64,000 nt of DNA from Uliginosibacterium aquaticum (GTDB lineage Bacteria; Pseudomonadota; Gammaproteobacteria; Burkholderiales; Rhodocyclaceae): NCBI RefSeq assembly GCF_012972705.2, contig NZ_JABCSC020000002.1, positions 558,001 through 622,000 of the forward strand. The letters run 5' to 3'. A program made the translations under genes and the position numbers. Below, in pieces: positions 8,342 through 16,747 of this stretch; positions within the stretch are counted from its first letter, which is position 1; each line of letters starts with the position of its first letter. The notes below the pieces were generated by a model, which did no database searches, was not told the origin of the DNA, and was given only the letters and a program-made list of their open reading frames with translations.

Positions 8342-9067
8342 ATGAGTGTGATCGCTGTCGTTAACCGCAAGGGAGGCTCGGGCAAGTCCACACTGTCCAC
8401 CCATATCGCCGCCTATCTCGCCTCACTGGGTGAAGAAGTGATGCTGGGCGATATCGATCGCCTGCAGTCCTCGCGCCTCTGGCTCTCCTTGCGCGATCCA
8501 CGCTACAAGAAGATTCACGGCTGGTCGATCGATGAGAAAAACTTCGCCCGCCCGCCTGCCGGGGTCAAGCATGTAGTGCTCGACACCCCCGGCGGCTTCC
8601 AGGGCTTCGGCTTGATGAAGGTCACCATGTATGCCGATGCGATCCTGCTGCCCGCAGCGACCGGGATCTTCGACCGTAACTCGGCTGCCGAGAGCATCCG
8701 CGAGCTGCGCGCCTTCCCGCGCGTGGCCAGCGGTCGCTGCAAGATCGCCTGCGTGGGTATGCGCATCGATGGCCGCACCCGTCAGGCAGAAGCCTTGCAG
8801 GCCTGGGCCAGCGAACAGGCGCTCGATTGCATCGGTACGATCCGCATGGCCCAGGCTTACAGCAAGTGCCTCGAAGCAGGCCTGTCGATCTTCGACTTCC
8901 CGCCGAACAAGGTCGAAGCCTATCTGCCGGAGTGGCAGCCGATCACTGCCTGGCTGGATGCCATTCTGGCCGCCGCCGCCCCGACGCCCGGCAGCCACGG
9001 CTCACGCGAAGAGTTGCGCACCCGCCAGCCCATCCTCGCCTCACGCCCGGTACTGCAGCAGCTTTGA
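8342..9067 (+). CDS. ParA/MinD-family ATPase (orphan)
   Basis: 241 aa. The protein opens MSVIAVVNRKGGSGKST, a deviant Walker A motif (KGGxGKS) with the signature Lys of the ParA/MinD superfamily. It continues with a switch region (DIDRLQSSRLWLSLRD) and the Walker B-like HVVLDTPGGF. Such ATPases dimerise with ATP and position cargo on the nucleoid or membrane. GGAGG sits 7 bases before the chosen ATG. No parB or parS is adjacent, and the protein lacks an N-terminal DNA-binding domain, so it is an orphan of the kind that can place chemotaxis clusters, pili or storage granules. The DTPGG in place of the usual DTPP or DxP is mildly unusual. Confidence 0.85.
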   Translation: MSVIAVVNRKGGSGKSTLSTHIAAYLASLGEEVMLGDIDRLQSSRLWLSLRDPRYKKIHGWSIDEKNFARPPAGVKHVVLDTPGGFQGFGLMKVTMYADAILLPAATGIFDRNSAAESIRELRAFPRVASGRCKIACVGMRIDGRTRQAEALQAWASEQALDCIGTIRMAQAYSKCLEAGLSIFDFPPNKVEAYLPEWQPITAWLDAILAAAAPTPGSHGSREELRTRQPILASRPVLQQL

Positions 9068-9114
9068 TTCACACGCGTGGGCGATAATCACGCTTTTTGC
9101 GAGCCCACCCCGCC

Positions 9115-9348
9115 ATGAGCCACGACCTACCTCCCCTGCCCGCCCTGGAGCCCGGCCACTATCGCCATTACAAGGGGGGTGAATACGAAGTTGTCGGCGT
9201 CGCCCGCCATAGCGAGAGTCTGGAAGCGCTGGTGGTCTATCGCCCGCTCTACAACGCAACAGGGCTGTGGGTGCGGCCTTATGCGATGTTTGTCGAAAGC
9301 ATCGAGATCGACGGCCAGCATCAGCCACGCTTTGCCCGCGTGAGCTGA
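9115..9348 (+). CDS. DUF1653 domain protein
   Basis: A 77-aa protein consisting of one DUF1653 domain: GHYRHYKGGEYEVVGVARHSESLEALVVYRPLY, then GLWVRPYAMFVESIEIDG. This small beta-rich domain occurs alone or fused to other proteins across proteobacteria, and its function is unknown. The start is ATG at 9115 with a weak ribosome-binding site. Its stop codon falls in the left outer part of the inverted-repeat element that separates it from rmuC. Confidence 0.85.
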   Translation: MSHDLPPLPALEPGHYRHYKGGEYEVVGVARHSESLEALVVYRPLYNATGLWVRPYAMFVESIEIDGQHQPRFARVS

Positions 9349-9356
9349 GGGAGCTC

Positions 9357-9499
9357 AGAAGCTGTTCACGATCTGTAGCGAGAGGCTGTCAGCAGGGTGA
9401 AGAGCGGCACAGGAACCGGAGTTTATGTTGATAAATGAGGATTCCGAGCAGTGCATGAGCCCGGATCACGGCCTCGCAGTAAGATCGTGAACAGCTTCT
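9357..9499. repeat. MITE- or REP-like element with terminal inverted repeats
   Basis: The arms AGAAGCTGTTCACGATCT (9357-9374) and AGATCGTGAACAGCTTCT (9482-9499) are perfect 18-bp inverted repeats, with GCGAG shared just inside each. Outside, GCTGAGGG near 9344-9351 recurs inverted at about 9502-9509. The interior has no coding frame. It fills the gap between two convergent genes, where it may also act as a bidirectional terminator. No second copy was seen in the window. Confidence 0.6.
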
Positions 9500-10905
9500 C
9501 AGCCCTCAGCATCGTCTGGTGCGCTCAGCAGCTCACTGACTTCATCAAGCTGCACTTTTTCGATCTTCTGAAAGTGGCCAGAAATTTTCTTGCTTGAAAC
9601 GTGAACATCCTGCACATCCTCATGGGCCAGACGGATGTGATCGGCGAGCTTCTTCATGCGCTGATCGAAGAGACCGAAATCCTTTGAAAGCTTGCCCAGC
9701 GCGTCCTTGATGAGATGGATCTGCTTGCGCGTTTCGACATCCTTGAGTACCGCCCGGGCGGTATTGAGCACCGCCATCAAGGTGGTGGGCGACACGATCC
9801 ACACATGGCGGGCCTGCGCGTAACTCACCAGATCCGGATGGTAGGCGTGGATTTCGGCAAACACAGCTTCGGCCGGCACAAACATCACCGCGCCATCGGA
9901 GGTTTCTCCTGCCACGATGTACTTGCTGGCAATCGCGTCCACATGGCGCTTGATGTCCTGCTTGAACAGGCTTTCGGCAGCCTTGCGCTCGATCTCGCCA
10001 AGCCCCGGCTCGAACATGCGGTGATAGTTTTCGAGCGGAAACTTGGAGTCCACTGCGACCCGGCCAGTCGGCTCAGGAAGTCTCAATACGCAATCGGCGC
10101 GCACGCCTGAGGCCAGCTGGCACTGGAACTCGTAGGCATCCGGTGGCAACGCGTTCTGAACCAGGGCTTCGAGCTGCACTTCACCGAATGCGCCACGCGC
10201 CTTCTTGTCCCCCAGCAGCTCCTGCAGGCTCACCACATTCACGGTCAGGTCACCAATCTTCTTCTGCGCTTCATCGATGGTCGCCAACCGCGCCATGACG
10301 TTGGTGAAGGTTTCATTGGTCTTGGCGAAGCCTTCGTCCAGACGCTGATTGACCACACCGGTGATCGCATCGAGACGCTCGTTCATGCTGCGGGTCAGGC
10401 TCTCAGTGGTTTCGGCCTGCTGCAAGGAAGCCTTGCGCAACCCGTCCTGCAGCAGCTCGCGGTCGGCACGGGCGGCTTCGGCCAGTTTTTCGAGCGTCTG
10501 AGCCAGCATCTCGGTCTTGAGCTGCTCCTGGCGCGCAATCAGGGTGCTGGCAAGTTCAGCAAGCTTCTGTGCCGTTTCACTGCCCTGCTTCGTCACCAGT
10601 CCTTGCAGGGCAAGCTGCAGTGCCTGCATGGCCTCACGCGTGGCACGCAACTCCTCGCCCACCAGCGCGCGCTGGCGCTCGGCACTGTCGGTATGGGCAG
10701 CGATCATGCGATCGCCAAGGCGATCAAGGCCGGCGGCGAAATCGTTGAGCATGGCACGATGGCTATTGCCCAGCGCCACATCAACACGTGCCAGCAGCGC
10801 CTCACTTTGCGCCTGCTGTGCAGTAGCCTGCGCTGCAAAACGCAAGCCCAGCCAGATAGCGGCCAGCACCAGCAAGCCCAACACGGCAAGAATCGCGAAC
10901 TCCAT
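9499..10905 (-). CDS. rmuC: DNA recombination protein RmuC
   Basis: 468 aa. There is one N-terminal membrane helix (MEFAILAVLGLLVLAAIWLGL), a long coiled coil (about residues 25-215), then the RmuC domain with GAFGEVQLEALVQNALPPDAYEFQ, VDSKFPLENYHRM and FVPAEAVFAEIHAYHPDLVSYA. The domain has a nuclease-like fold, and in E. coli rmuC limits recombination at short inverted repeats. ATG 10905 is preferred over upstream in-frame codons because it starts the membrane anchor and has GAGGA upstream. The gene begins 1 base after yaeQ ends, so the two are probably co-transcribed. Confidence 0.93.
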   Translation of the reverse strand: MEFAILAVLGLLVLAAIWLGLRFAAQATAQQAQSEALLARVDVALGNSHRAMLNDFAAGLDRLGDRMIAAHTDSAERQRALVGEELRATREAMQALQLALQGLVTKQGSETAQKLAELASTLIARQEQLKTEMLAQTLEKLAEAARADRELLQDGLRKASLQQAETTESLTRSMNERLDAITGVVNQRLDEGFAKTNETFTNVMARLATIDEAQKKIGDLTVNVVSLQELLGDKKARGAFGEVQLEALVQNALPPDAYEFQCQLASGVRADCVLRLPEPTGRVAVDSKFPLENYHRMFEPGLGEIERKAAESLFKQDIKRHVDAIASKYIVAGETSDGAVMFVPAEAVFAEIHAYHPDLVSYAQARHVWIVSPTTLMAVLNTARAVLKDVETRKQIHLIKDALGKLSKDFGLFDQRMKKLADHIRLAHEDVQDVHVSSKKISGHFQKIEKVQLDEVSELLSAPDDAEG

Positions 10906-10906
10906 C

Positions 10907-11449
10907 TCAGCGTTCCTCGGTGAGTCGCTTGAGTTCGATGTCGAGGGTATCGGCATCCGCCGCGACCATCGCGTTACCATCCTGCAGCGTGCACTGCAGC
11001 TGCATGCCACGCTCGGCTAGGGCTGCAAGCGCCTGGCTCTGGCGGCTGTCGACCAGCCACACCGTGAGCTTGTCCTGCTTGCCGAAGGCTGCAGCATTTT
11101 GCTGCCACCACTGTTCCACGCCACGGCCATAAGCATAGACGCTGACCTTGTCGGCACGCCCGCAGGCCCGGCGCACGAGGCGCTCGTCAGGCTGGCCGAC
11201 TTCGATCCAGTGCTGCACGGCGCCTGTCAGATCACGCTCCCACAAGGCCGGCTCATCATCGGTGGAGATGCCACGGCCGAATTCGAGGGACTCGCTGGCG
11301 TTGTAGATGAAGGCGAGCACGCGCACCATCATGCGCTCGTCGGTTTCGGAAGGATGCCGGGCCAGAATCAGATTGTGGGCGGCGTAATAGTGACGATCGA
11401 GGTCGGAGATACCGACCTCCGCCTTGAAAACGGTGGAACGCAGGGCCAA
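10907..11449 (-). CDS. yaeQ: YaeQ family protein
   Basis: 180 aa, matching the YaeQ family over its full length: MALRSTVFKAEVGISDLDRHYYAAHNLILARHPSETDERMM, GISTDDEPALWERDLTG, HWIEVGQPDERLVRRAC. YaeQ proteins have a compact fold related to PD-(D/E)XK nucleases. E. coli YaeQ was linked to RfaH-type suppression, but the role remains unclear. The gene lies directly upstream of rmuC and 16 bases after tusA, suggesting a tusA-yaeQ-rmuC unit. Confidence 0.93.
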   Translation of the reverse strand: MALRSTVFKAEVGISDLDRHYYAAHNLILARHPSETDERMMVRVLAFIYNASESLEFGRGISTDDEPALWERDLTGAVQHWIEVGQPDERLVRRACGRADKVSVYAYGRGVEQWWQQNAAAFGKQDKLTVWLVDSRQSQALAALAERGMQLQCTLQDGNAMVAADADTLDIELKRLTEER

Positions 11450-11465
11450 GGGTTGCTTCTTTCTG

Positions 11466-11693
11466 TTACTTGCGACGGATCACGAAGACGAATTCAGCGG
11501 CATCCGCCGCGCTCTGGTCTTCCAGCTCATGTCCGGTCTGGCGCGCAAAGGCTTCGAAATCCTTCTTGGCGCTGGGATCGGTGGCGAGAACACGCAACAA
11601 CTGGCCGCTTGCCATGCCGGCAAGGGCTTTCTTGGTGCGCAGGATGGGCAGCGGGCACTTCAGGCCGCGCACGTCGAGTTCGCTTGTACTCAT
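11466..11693 (-). CDS. tusA: TusA-family sulfur carrier
   Basis: 75 aa with the sulfur-carrier signature GLKCPLPILRTKKAL. Cys13 in the CPxP motif would carry a persulfide passed from cysteine desulfurase to tRNA thiolation, molybdenum cofactor or other acceptors. The length and the C-terminal FVFVIRRK fit TusA/SirA proteins. The gene lies between a BepA-like protease and yaeQ, with moaC nearby on the other strand. TusA, YeeD-like and dissimilatory paralogues are hard to separate by sequence alone. Confidence 0.88.
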   Translation of the reverse strand: MSTSELDVRGLKCPLPILRTKKALAGMASGQLLRVLATDPSAKKDFEAFARQTGHELEDQSAADAAEFVFVIRRK

Positions 11694-11717
11694 GATCTTG
11701 TTCTCTTTCCGGAAGAC

Positions 11718-13178
11718 TCAGCGATCTTTCATCGCTTCTTCGAACAGCTTTTTGACTTCACGCAGGCGCGCATCCAGAGCCGCCTGCTCCATGTAATCAC
11801 CACCACCGGCACGCTGGGCAATCTGCAACTGATCCAGTGCCGAGCTCAGATCCCCCTGCAGCAGGTAGACCTCGCCCAGTGCGCGATGTGCCTGGGTGGT
11901 ACGTCCCAATGCAGTGTTGGCCTTGGACTGCAGCACGTAGAGACGGTAGTCCGTACTCGGTGCCCGCAGCAGCGGGTCGACCACCTTGAGGGCTTCTTCC
12001 GGCTTACCGCCAGCAAGCCAGGATTCCGCCTCGCAATACAGCAACGAGCGGCGCATCGGATAGAGCGTACGCGCTTCGCGGCAGGTGCGTGCGGCCGTCT
12101 CGAAGCGGCCATGAGCACGCTCGATGTCGGCACTGAGCATGGCCAGCATGGAGGTATCCGGCTTCAGCTTGCGCAATTCCACCAGCGCCTGAGCGGCCTT
12201 GTCGAGCTGATTCTCGGCCAGGTAGGCACGTGCCAAGCCATACCAGCGGGAGGACTGCTCCTGCGCCGTCACCACCTTGCGCGGCAGCAGACGTGACAGG
12301 GCAATCTGCCCCCCCGCTTGCAAGACCTCGACTTTACTGCGCACCAGCGCGAAATCGATGGAACTGGCATGCGGCTGCGCGCGCAGCTGATGCACGCGCG
12401 AACCGATGTCGGACACCCGGTCCTGAGTCAGCGGGTGAGTGCGCAAATAGGCTGGTGCATTGTTGTCCATGCCGCGAGTCTGGGCATACATGCGCTCAAA
12501 GAAGCTCGGCATGCCTTCCGGATCAAAGCCGGAGGAATCCAGAATCTGCAGCCCGACACGGTCCGCCTCGCGCTCGTAGTCACGCGAGTAGGAGAGCTGG
12601 CTCTGGATCGCCGCCGCCTGGCCAGAAGCCAGCAAAGCGCCGGCCGCCGCCGGACTGTTGCGCCCGGCCAGGATGGCCAGCAACAGCGAACCGATCATCA
12701 TGGCGGTGGTATTGCCCTGGCGCGAGAGCATGCGCGCCATGTGGTGCTGCTCGACGTGACCGATCTCGTGCGCCATCACCGAGGCCAGCTCGGACTCGGT
12801 AGCTGCCGTCGCAATCAGCCCGGTATGCAAACCTATCACCCCGCCCGGCATGGCGAAGGCATTGATGGTGCGATCATTCAGCACGAAGAACTGGTAGTTC
12901 TGGCCAGCCACCACCGGGCTCGATGTGAGGGAACGCCCAAGCGCCGTGAGGTATTCCTCGACCTCGGGGTCGTCCAGATAGCTTGGCTCGCGGAAACGCA
13001 CCTCGCGCATCACCTCTTCGGCAATACGGCGCTCCTGGGCGGGCGAGAGCGATTGCTGGGCGGGATCCCCCAGATCCGGAAGGCGGTTGGCCAACTGCTG
13101 GGCAGCCACAGGCTGGATCAACAACACGGCAATCAGCAGCCGTGCCAACAGGCGACAGGGAGCAGAATGAATTTGCAT
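11718..13178 (-). CDS. bepA: BepA-like periplasmic M48 metalloprotease with TPR domain
   Basis: 486 aa. A signal peptide occupies about residues 1-26. The peptidase M48 domain has the zinc site HEIGH (H137, H141) in ASVMAHEIGHVEQHHMARML, and the third ligand Glu lies in YEREADRVGLQ. The C-terminal half (about 300-480) consists of TPR-like helices (YGLARAYLAENQLDKAAQALVELRKL and following). In E. coli BepA (YfgC) works at the outer membrane with the BAM complex and degrades stalled LptD. Length and domain order fit. It is 24 bases upstream of tusA on the same strand. Confidence 0.9.
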   Translation of the reverse strand: MQIHSAPCRLLARLLIAVLLIQPVAAQQLANRLPDLGDPAQQSLSPAQERRIAEEVMREVRFREPSYLDDPEVEEYLTALGRSLTSSPVVAGQNYQFFVLNDRTINAFAMPGGVIGLHTGLIATAATESELASVMAHEIGHVEQHHMARMLSRQGNTTAMMIGSLLLAILAGRNSPAAAGALLASGQAAAIQSQLSYSRDYEREADRVGLQILDSSGFDPEGMPSFFERMYAQTRGMDNNAPAYLRTHPLTQDRVSDIGSRVHQLRAQPHASSIDFALVRSKVEVLQAGGQIALSRLLPRKVVTAQEQSSRWYGLARAYLAENQLDKAAQALVELRKLKPDTSMLAMLSADIERAHGRFETAARTCREARTLYPMRRSLLYCEAESWLAGGKPEEALKVVDPLLRAPSTDYRLYVLQSKANTALGRTTQAHRALGEVYLLQGDLSSALDQLQIAQRAGGGDYMEQAALDARLREVKKLFEEAMKDR

Positions 13179-13258
13179 CCGGCTATGATACTGCCCGGCT
13201 TGATGCGTTCAAAACCACAGCGCGCGGGCCGCCTCAAAAACTGTAAAGAGTCCTCCAT

Positions 13259-13741
13259 ATGAGTCAATCTCCCCTCACCCACTTCGATGCCCAGGGCCAG
13301 GCCCACATGGTTGATGTGGGTGCCAAGACCGAAACCGCCCGCCGTGCAGTGGCTGCCGGACGCATCCGCATGCAGCCGCAAACCCTTGCCACCATCCTCG
13401 CCGGCAACAACAAGAAGGGCGACGTTCTGGGCATCGCGCGCATTGCCGCGATTCAGGGCTCCAAACGCACGGCTGAGCTGATTCCGCTCTGCCATCCGAT
13501 CCCGCTGACCAGAGTTGCCGTGGAATTCACGATCGACGAAGCCGCGAGCGCCATCGACTGCGCCGTCACGGCCGAAACCGTGGGCCGCACTGGCGTGGAG
13601 ATGGAAGCACTCACGGCTGCCAGCGTGGCACTGCTGACCATCTACGACATGGCCAAGGCCATGGATCGCGGCATGCAGATCGAATCCGTCCGCCTGCTCG
13701 AAAAAGAAGGTGGCAAGTCCGGCCACTGGAAGGCCCTGTAA
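13259..13741 (+). CDS. moaC: Cyclic pyranopterin monophosphate synthase MoaC
   Basis: 160 aa. MoaC converts the MoaA product (3',8-cyclo-7,8-dihydro-GTP) to cyclic pyranopterin monophosphate, the first committed intermediate of molybdenum cofactor synthesis. Family motifs are intact: [51 protein letters not shown] and [22 protein letters not shown], the last holding the catalytic Lys/Asp region. Its TAA overlaps the ATG of the CYTH/CHAD gene by one base, which suggests coupled translation. No other moa gene is nearby. Confidence 0.97.
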   Translation: MSQSPLTHFDAQGQAHMVDVGAKTETARRAVAAGRIRMQPQTLATILAGNNKKGDVLGIARIAAIQGSKRTAELIPLCHPIPLTRVAVEFTIDEAASAIDCAVTAETVGRTGVEMEALTAASVALLTIYDMAKAMDRGMQIESVRLLEKEGGKSGHWKAL

Positions 13742-15231
13742 TGGCCAGGGAGATCGAACTCAAGCTGGCCTTTGCACCTGCCGCCCACGCGGCCATCCTC
13801 GCCCACCCGCTGCTGGCCCGCGCCGAGCGCCTGGGCGCAGCCAAGGAGCTGATCAACACCTATTACGACACGCCGGACATGGCACTGTCAGCACGCCGGG
13901 TTGCCCTGCGCACCCGCAAGATCGGCGACACCTGGCTGCAGACCGTGAAATGCGCAGCCGAGTCTTTCGGCGGTCTCTCGTCGCGGCCTGAATGGGAGCA
14001 GCGTTTCACGGGTGAATTCGATTTCTCGGCAGTGGATGCCGAGGCGCCGCGCAAGCTGCTCGAGGCGCATCGCGGCGCCATCGTGCCGCTATTTACCACC
14101 AACTTCCACCGCCAGACCCTGCTCCTCACCCCTTCGGCTGACGTGCGCGTGCTGGTGATGATCGATTCCGGCGAAGTCAGCGCCAACGGCCGCAGCGAGG
14201 CCATCAGCGAGCTGGAACTGGAGCTGGAGCACGGCAGCGCAGATGATCTGCTGGCCATCGCCAGCGAACTTGCCGCCAGCCTGCCGCTGCTGCCCTACGA
14301 CCCGAGCAAGGCCGCGCGCGGCTACCGCCTGTTTCGCGGCGACCTCATCCTTCCCGAGCACCACAGGATCAGCCCGGCGAATCCAAAAACCCAGCCTTTG
14401 GCAGCCTTCAGCGCGGCAGCCTTTACGGAAATTGCGGCCTGGGCCGCCAATCAGCATGCTGCTATCAGTAGCGACAATGCCGAATTCGTCCACCAGCTAC
14501 GCCTTGCCCTGCGCCGCCTGCGCAGCCTGATCCGCCTGTTTGCGCCGTTGCTGCCGGAAAGCTTCACGGCCCACTGGCAAGCCACCCTGCGTCGCGAAGC
14601 CGCCAGCCTCGCCGAAGCGCGTGATCTGGATGTGCTCTGCGACGAAATTCTGGCCGTCACCGAGGGCGACAGCGATGCGCGCCTGCCTGCCCTGCTGACC
14701 CACGCATCCGCCGCCCGCCAGCATGCCCATGCCGCCGTTCGGGCCCGCCTCGCCGCGCCCGGCGCAGGCCAGCCCCTGCTGGCCCTCACCCGAGCCCTGC
14801 ATGCCCTCCCGCAAGCGGAAGCTCAAATGCCGCTCGAAGCATTCGCCGCCCAGGCGCTCGCACGCTTGCAGCGCCAGGCTCAGCGCCGCTACCGCAGCGC
14901 CGACACCGAGCGCAGCACCGAAGCGCTGCATGCCTTGCGGATTGCCACCAGACGTCTGCGCCTGGGCCAGGAACTGTTCGCCGCCACCCTGGACAAGAAA
15001 CAGGCGGCCACCACCAACAGCCTGGCCGAGTTGCAGGCGGATCTGGGCCACCTGCACGACCTCGCGCTTGCCATGCCACGCCTCGCGGACTTCTCCCGCA
15101 GTCGGCCCGAGCTCACTGAAGCAGTCGCCTTCGTAGTGGGCTGGCAAGCTGCAACAAGCCTGCAACTTCGCCGCGCTATCCTGCCGCGTTGCCGAAAACT
15201 ACTCGGCAAAAAACACACGGCCGGCAAATAG
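13741..15231 (+). CDS. CYTH and CHAD domain protein (inorganic triphosphatase-like)
   Basis: 496 aa. The N-terminal CYTH domain (about 1-205) opens with EIELKLAFAP, the metal-binding ExExK signature, and continues with YYDTPDMALSARRVALRTRKIGDTWLQTVK. The CHAD domain (about 220-490) is helical and His/Arg-rich (EFVHQLRLALRRLRSLIRLFAPLL, ALHALRIATRRLRLGQELFA). CYTH enzymes of this layout hydrolyse inorganic triphosphate, and CHAD domains bind polyphosphate. It fits a polyphosphate-linked role with the downstream sixA-like gene. Confidence 0.9.
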   Translation: MAREIELKLAFAPAAHAAILAHPLLARAERLGAAKELINTYYDTPDMALSARRVALRTRKIGDTWLQTVKCAAESFGGLSSRPEWEQRFTGEFDFSAVDAEAPRKLLEAHRGAIVPLFTTNFHRQTLLLTPSADVRVLVMIDSGEVSANGRSEAISELELELEHGSADDLLAIASELAASLPLLPYDPSKAARGYRLFRGDLILPEHHRISPANPKTQPLAAFSAAAFTEIAAWAANQHAAISSDNAEFVHQLRLALRRLRSLIRLFAPLLPESFTAHWQATLRREAASLAEARDLDVLCDEILAVTEGDSDARLPALLTHASAARQHAHAAVRARLAAPGAGQPLLALTRALHALPQAEAQMPLEAFAAQALARLQRQAQRRYRSADTERSTEALHALRIATRRLRLGQELFAATLDKKQAATTNSLAELQADLGHLHDLALAMPRLADFSRSRPELTEAVAFVVGWQAATSLQLRRAILPRCRKLLGKKHTAGK

Positions 15232-15249
15232 CCGGCACAGGAGAAAATT

Positions 15250-15702
15250 TTGGATCTGTTGCTGTGGCGTCACGCCGACGCCGGTGAGGGCAGCCCCGAC
15301 ATCAACCGCACCCTCACCCCGCGCGGGCTGAAGCAATCCCAGCGCATGGCGCGCTGGCTGGATGAACACGCCCCGGCCGAGCTGCGGGTGCTGGTCAGTC
15401 CGGCCACCCGCACACGGCAAACCATCGAAGCCTGGCGCTCGGACTACGAAATCAATCCGGCTGTCGGCCTGGACGCCACGCCGCAAAGCCTGCTCGAAGC
15501 CGCTGGCTGGCCGGAAGCCGGTGGCGCGGTATTGGTGGTCGGCCATCAGCCAACCCTGGGCCAGGTCGCGTCCTTGTTGCTGCGCGACGAGGACAGCGCC
15601 CTGTCCTTCAAGAAAGGCGCCTTGTGGTGGTTCCAGCTGCGCGAACGCAATGGTGAGCTGCAGACCGTGCTCAAGACGGTGATAAATGCCGATCTGATCT
15701 GA
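15250..15702 (+). CDS. sixA: Phosphohistidine phosphatase SixA
   Basis: 150 aa. The phosphoglycerate-mutase-like fold begins MDLLLWRHADAG with the catalytic RHG-type motif (RHA) and the second catalytic His in VVGHQPTLGQVASLLL. E. coli SixA removes phosphate from histidine of the nitrogen phosphotransferase protein NPr. The start is TTG at 15250, preceded by AGGAGAAAAT at good spacing; no ATG is available before the catalytic motif. It lies 18 bases after the CYTH/CHAD gene and ends at a strong terminator. Confidence 0.9.
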   Translation: MDLLLWRHADAGEGSPDINRTLTPRGLKQSQRMARWLDEHAPAELRVLVSPATRTRQTIEAWRSDYEINPAVGLDATPQSLLEAAGWPEAGGAVLVVGHQPTLGQVASLLLRDEDSALSFKKGALWWFQLRERNGELQTVLKTVINADLI

Positions 15703-15718
15703 GCGGGTCAAACTAAAA

Positions 15719-15745
15719 ACAAAGGGCGCCGCGGGCGCCCTTTGT
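15719..15745. terminator. Bidirectional intrinsic terminator
   Basis: ACAAAGGGCGCC and GGCGCCCTTTGT form a perfect 12-bp stem around GCG, with A-rich sequence on the left and CATTTTC on the right. It separates the convergent sixA and lipoprotein genes and can serve both. Confidence 0.85.
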
Positions 15746-15764
15746 CATTTTCAGCCTGGCCGCA

Positions 15765-16163
15765 TTAGCTGCAACTGGAACCGGACACCGTGAAGCTGAC
15801 CGACTCCGAATCGCTCAGCGAATCGGTGCTCACGGTGAGCTTCAGAACCACCGTGCCGGCGCTCGAAGGGGCGGTGAAATAGACCTTGGAAGTATCGCTT
15901 GAGCTCAGCGATACCGAAGTACCGGAGCTTTGCACCCAGCTGTAATCAATGTCGCTGGCCGTCACATCGCCGTCATAGCTGACCGAGGCCGTGGCATACG
16001 CCGCCGCGCCACAATCGACGGTGGTGGCAGACTGGGTAATGCCAGAAATACTGAGCTCGTCGTCCGAAGTGGTACCACCGCCACAGGCTGCGAGGCTCAG
16101 CAGGGCCAGCACACCGCCAGCGTGACACAGCGAACGGGCAGAAGACGAAATGGAAATGCGCAT
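15765..16163 (-). CDS. Small Ig-like lipoprotein
   Basis: 132 aa. The lipoprotein signal peptide ends in a lipobox LSLAAC at about residues 24-29, followed by GGGTTSDDE. The mature part is a single Ser/Thr-rich beta-sandwich-like domain of about 90 residues (YATASVSYDGDVTASDIDYSWVQSSGTSVSLSS, TVVLKLTVSTDSLSDSESVSFTVSG) resembling PKD or bacterial Ig-like folds, with a Cys pair that could form a disulfide. ATG 16163 was chosen because it places a normal signal sequence at the start. A surface or periplasmic role is likely; the function is unknown. Confidence 0.7.
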   Translation of the reverse strand: MRISISSSARSLCHAGGVLALLSLAACGGGTTSDDELSISGITQSATTVDCGAAAYATASVSYDGDVTASDIDYSWVQSSGTSVSLSSSDTSKVYFTAPSSAGTVVLKLTVSTDSLSDSESVSFTVSGSSCS

Positions 16164-16315
16164 GATGGCTGGACTTTCTCTTGAATCAGGGAAAATCCAG
16201 CGTATCAAGTGGTCACGCAAATAGACTTCAGCGCGGTGAAAAAGGAATTAAAAGCCTGCAAGGCAGGCACAACGCTGAAAATCCTTTTCAAAGCCAGAAA
16301 CCGGCCGAAAAAATA

Positions 16316-16342
16316 AAACGGCCCGCAATGAGCGGGCCGTTT
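16316..16342 (-). terminator. Intrinsic terminator of the small gene at 16366-16557
   Basis: AAACGGCCCGC and GCGGGCCGTTT form an 11-bp stem with a 5-base loop. On the minus strand it is followed by TTTTATTTT, a good T-run. It lies 24 bases after the small gene's stop. Confidence 0.85.
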
Positions 16343-16365
16343 CTGACTCTGCTTGCAACCCGCTA

Positions 16366-16557
16366 TCAGAAGGGGTTGAACATCGGCGCACTGGAGATTC
16401 CGCTGCGGCGGGCAGCAGATTCGCTGTGGTTGCCGGCGCCGAATTCGGTGCTGTTCAGCACGACTTCAGCCAGATAACCTGCACGTTCCTGATCTTCGCT
16501 GCTCACGAAAGCCTTGTGTGCGGGTTCGAATTCAAACAAACCAAAACTGGGAACCAT
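16366..16557 (-). CDS. Small hypothetical protein (63 aa) with its own terminator
   Basis: The frame starts MVPSFGLFEFEPAHKAFVSS, with GAGAGG six bases before the ATG, and ends SAPMFNPF. The middle is hydrophilic and acidic (SEDQERAGYLAEVVLNSTEFGAG), followed by a Ser/Arg stretch. An upstream in-frame ATG at 16575 lacks a ribosome-binding site. There is no signal peptide, membrane segment or Cys. It is a single-gene unit between an AT-rich upstream region (16558-16747) and a strong terminator, which suggests a real, separately regulated product. I do not recognise a family; a regulatory peptide or a precursor peptide are possibilities without direct support. Confidence 0.5.
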   Translation of the reverse strand: MVPSFGLFEFEPAHKAFVSSEDQERAGYLAEVVLNSTEFGAGNHSESAARRSGISSAPMFNPF

Positions 16558-16747
16558 TTCAAGCCTCTCTTTCATTTACCTGAGCACCGGGGTGAGTGCT
16601 TGGTGTGAATACTATGAGTTGCGCCAGATCAAATCCAATCGGATGTTTGGATTCTGGAATAAGCTCCGTTTAATAACCATCTTATATAAGACATTCACCT
16701 CTCTTTATCTGCGCCAAAACCCTTGCCGCAAGAGGCTTTGCGCCTTC

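Noticed and set aside
8024-8364. Short plus-strand frames before parA
   Set aside because: No ribosome-binding sites, no family likeness, and they overlap each other; the parA start at 8342 has a clear GGAGG.
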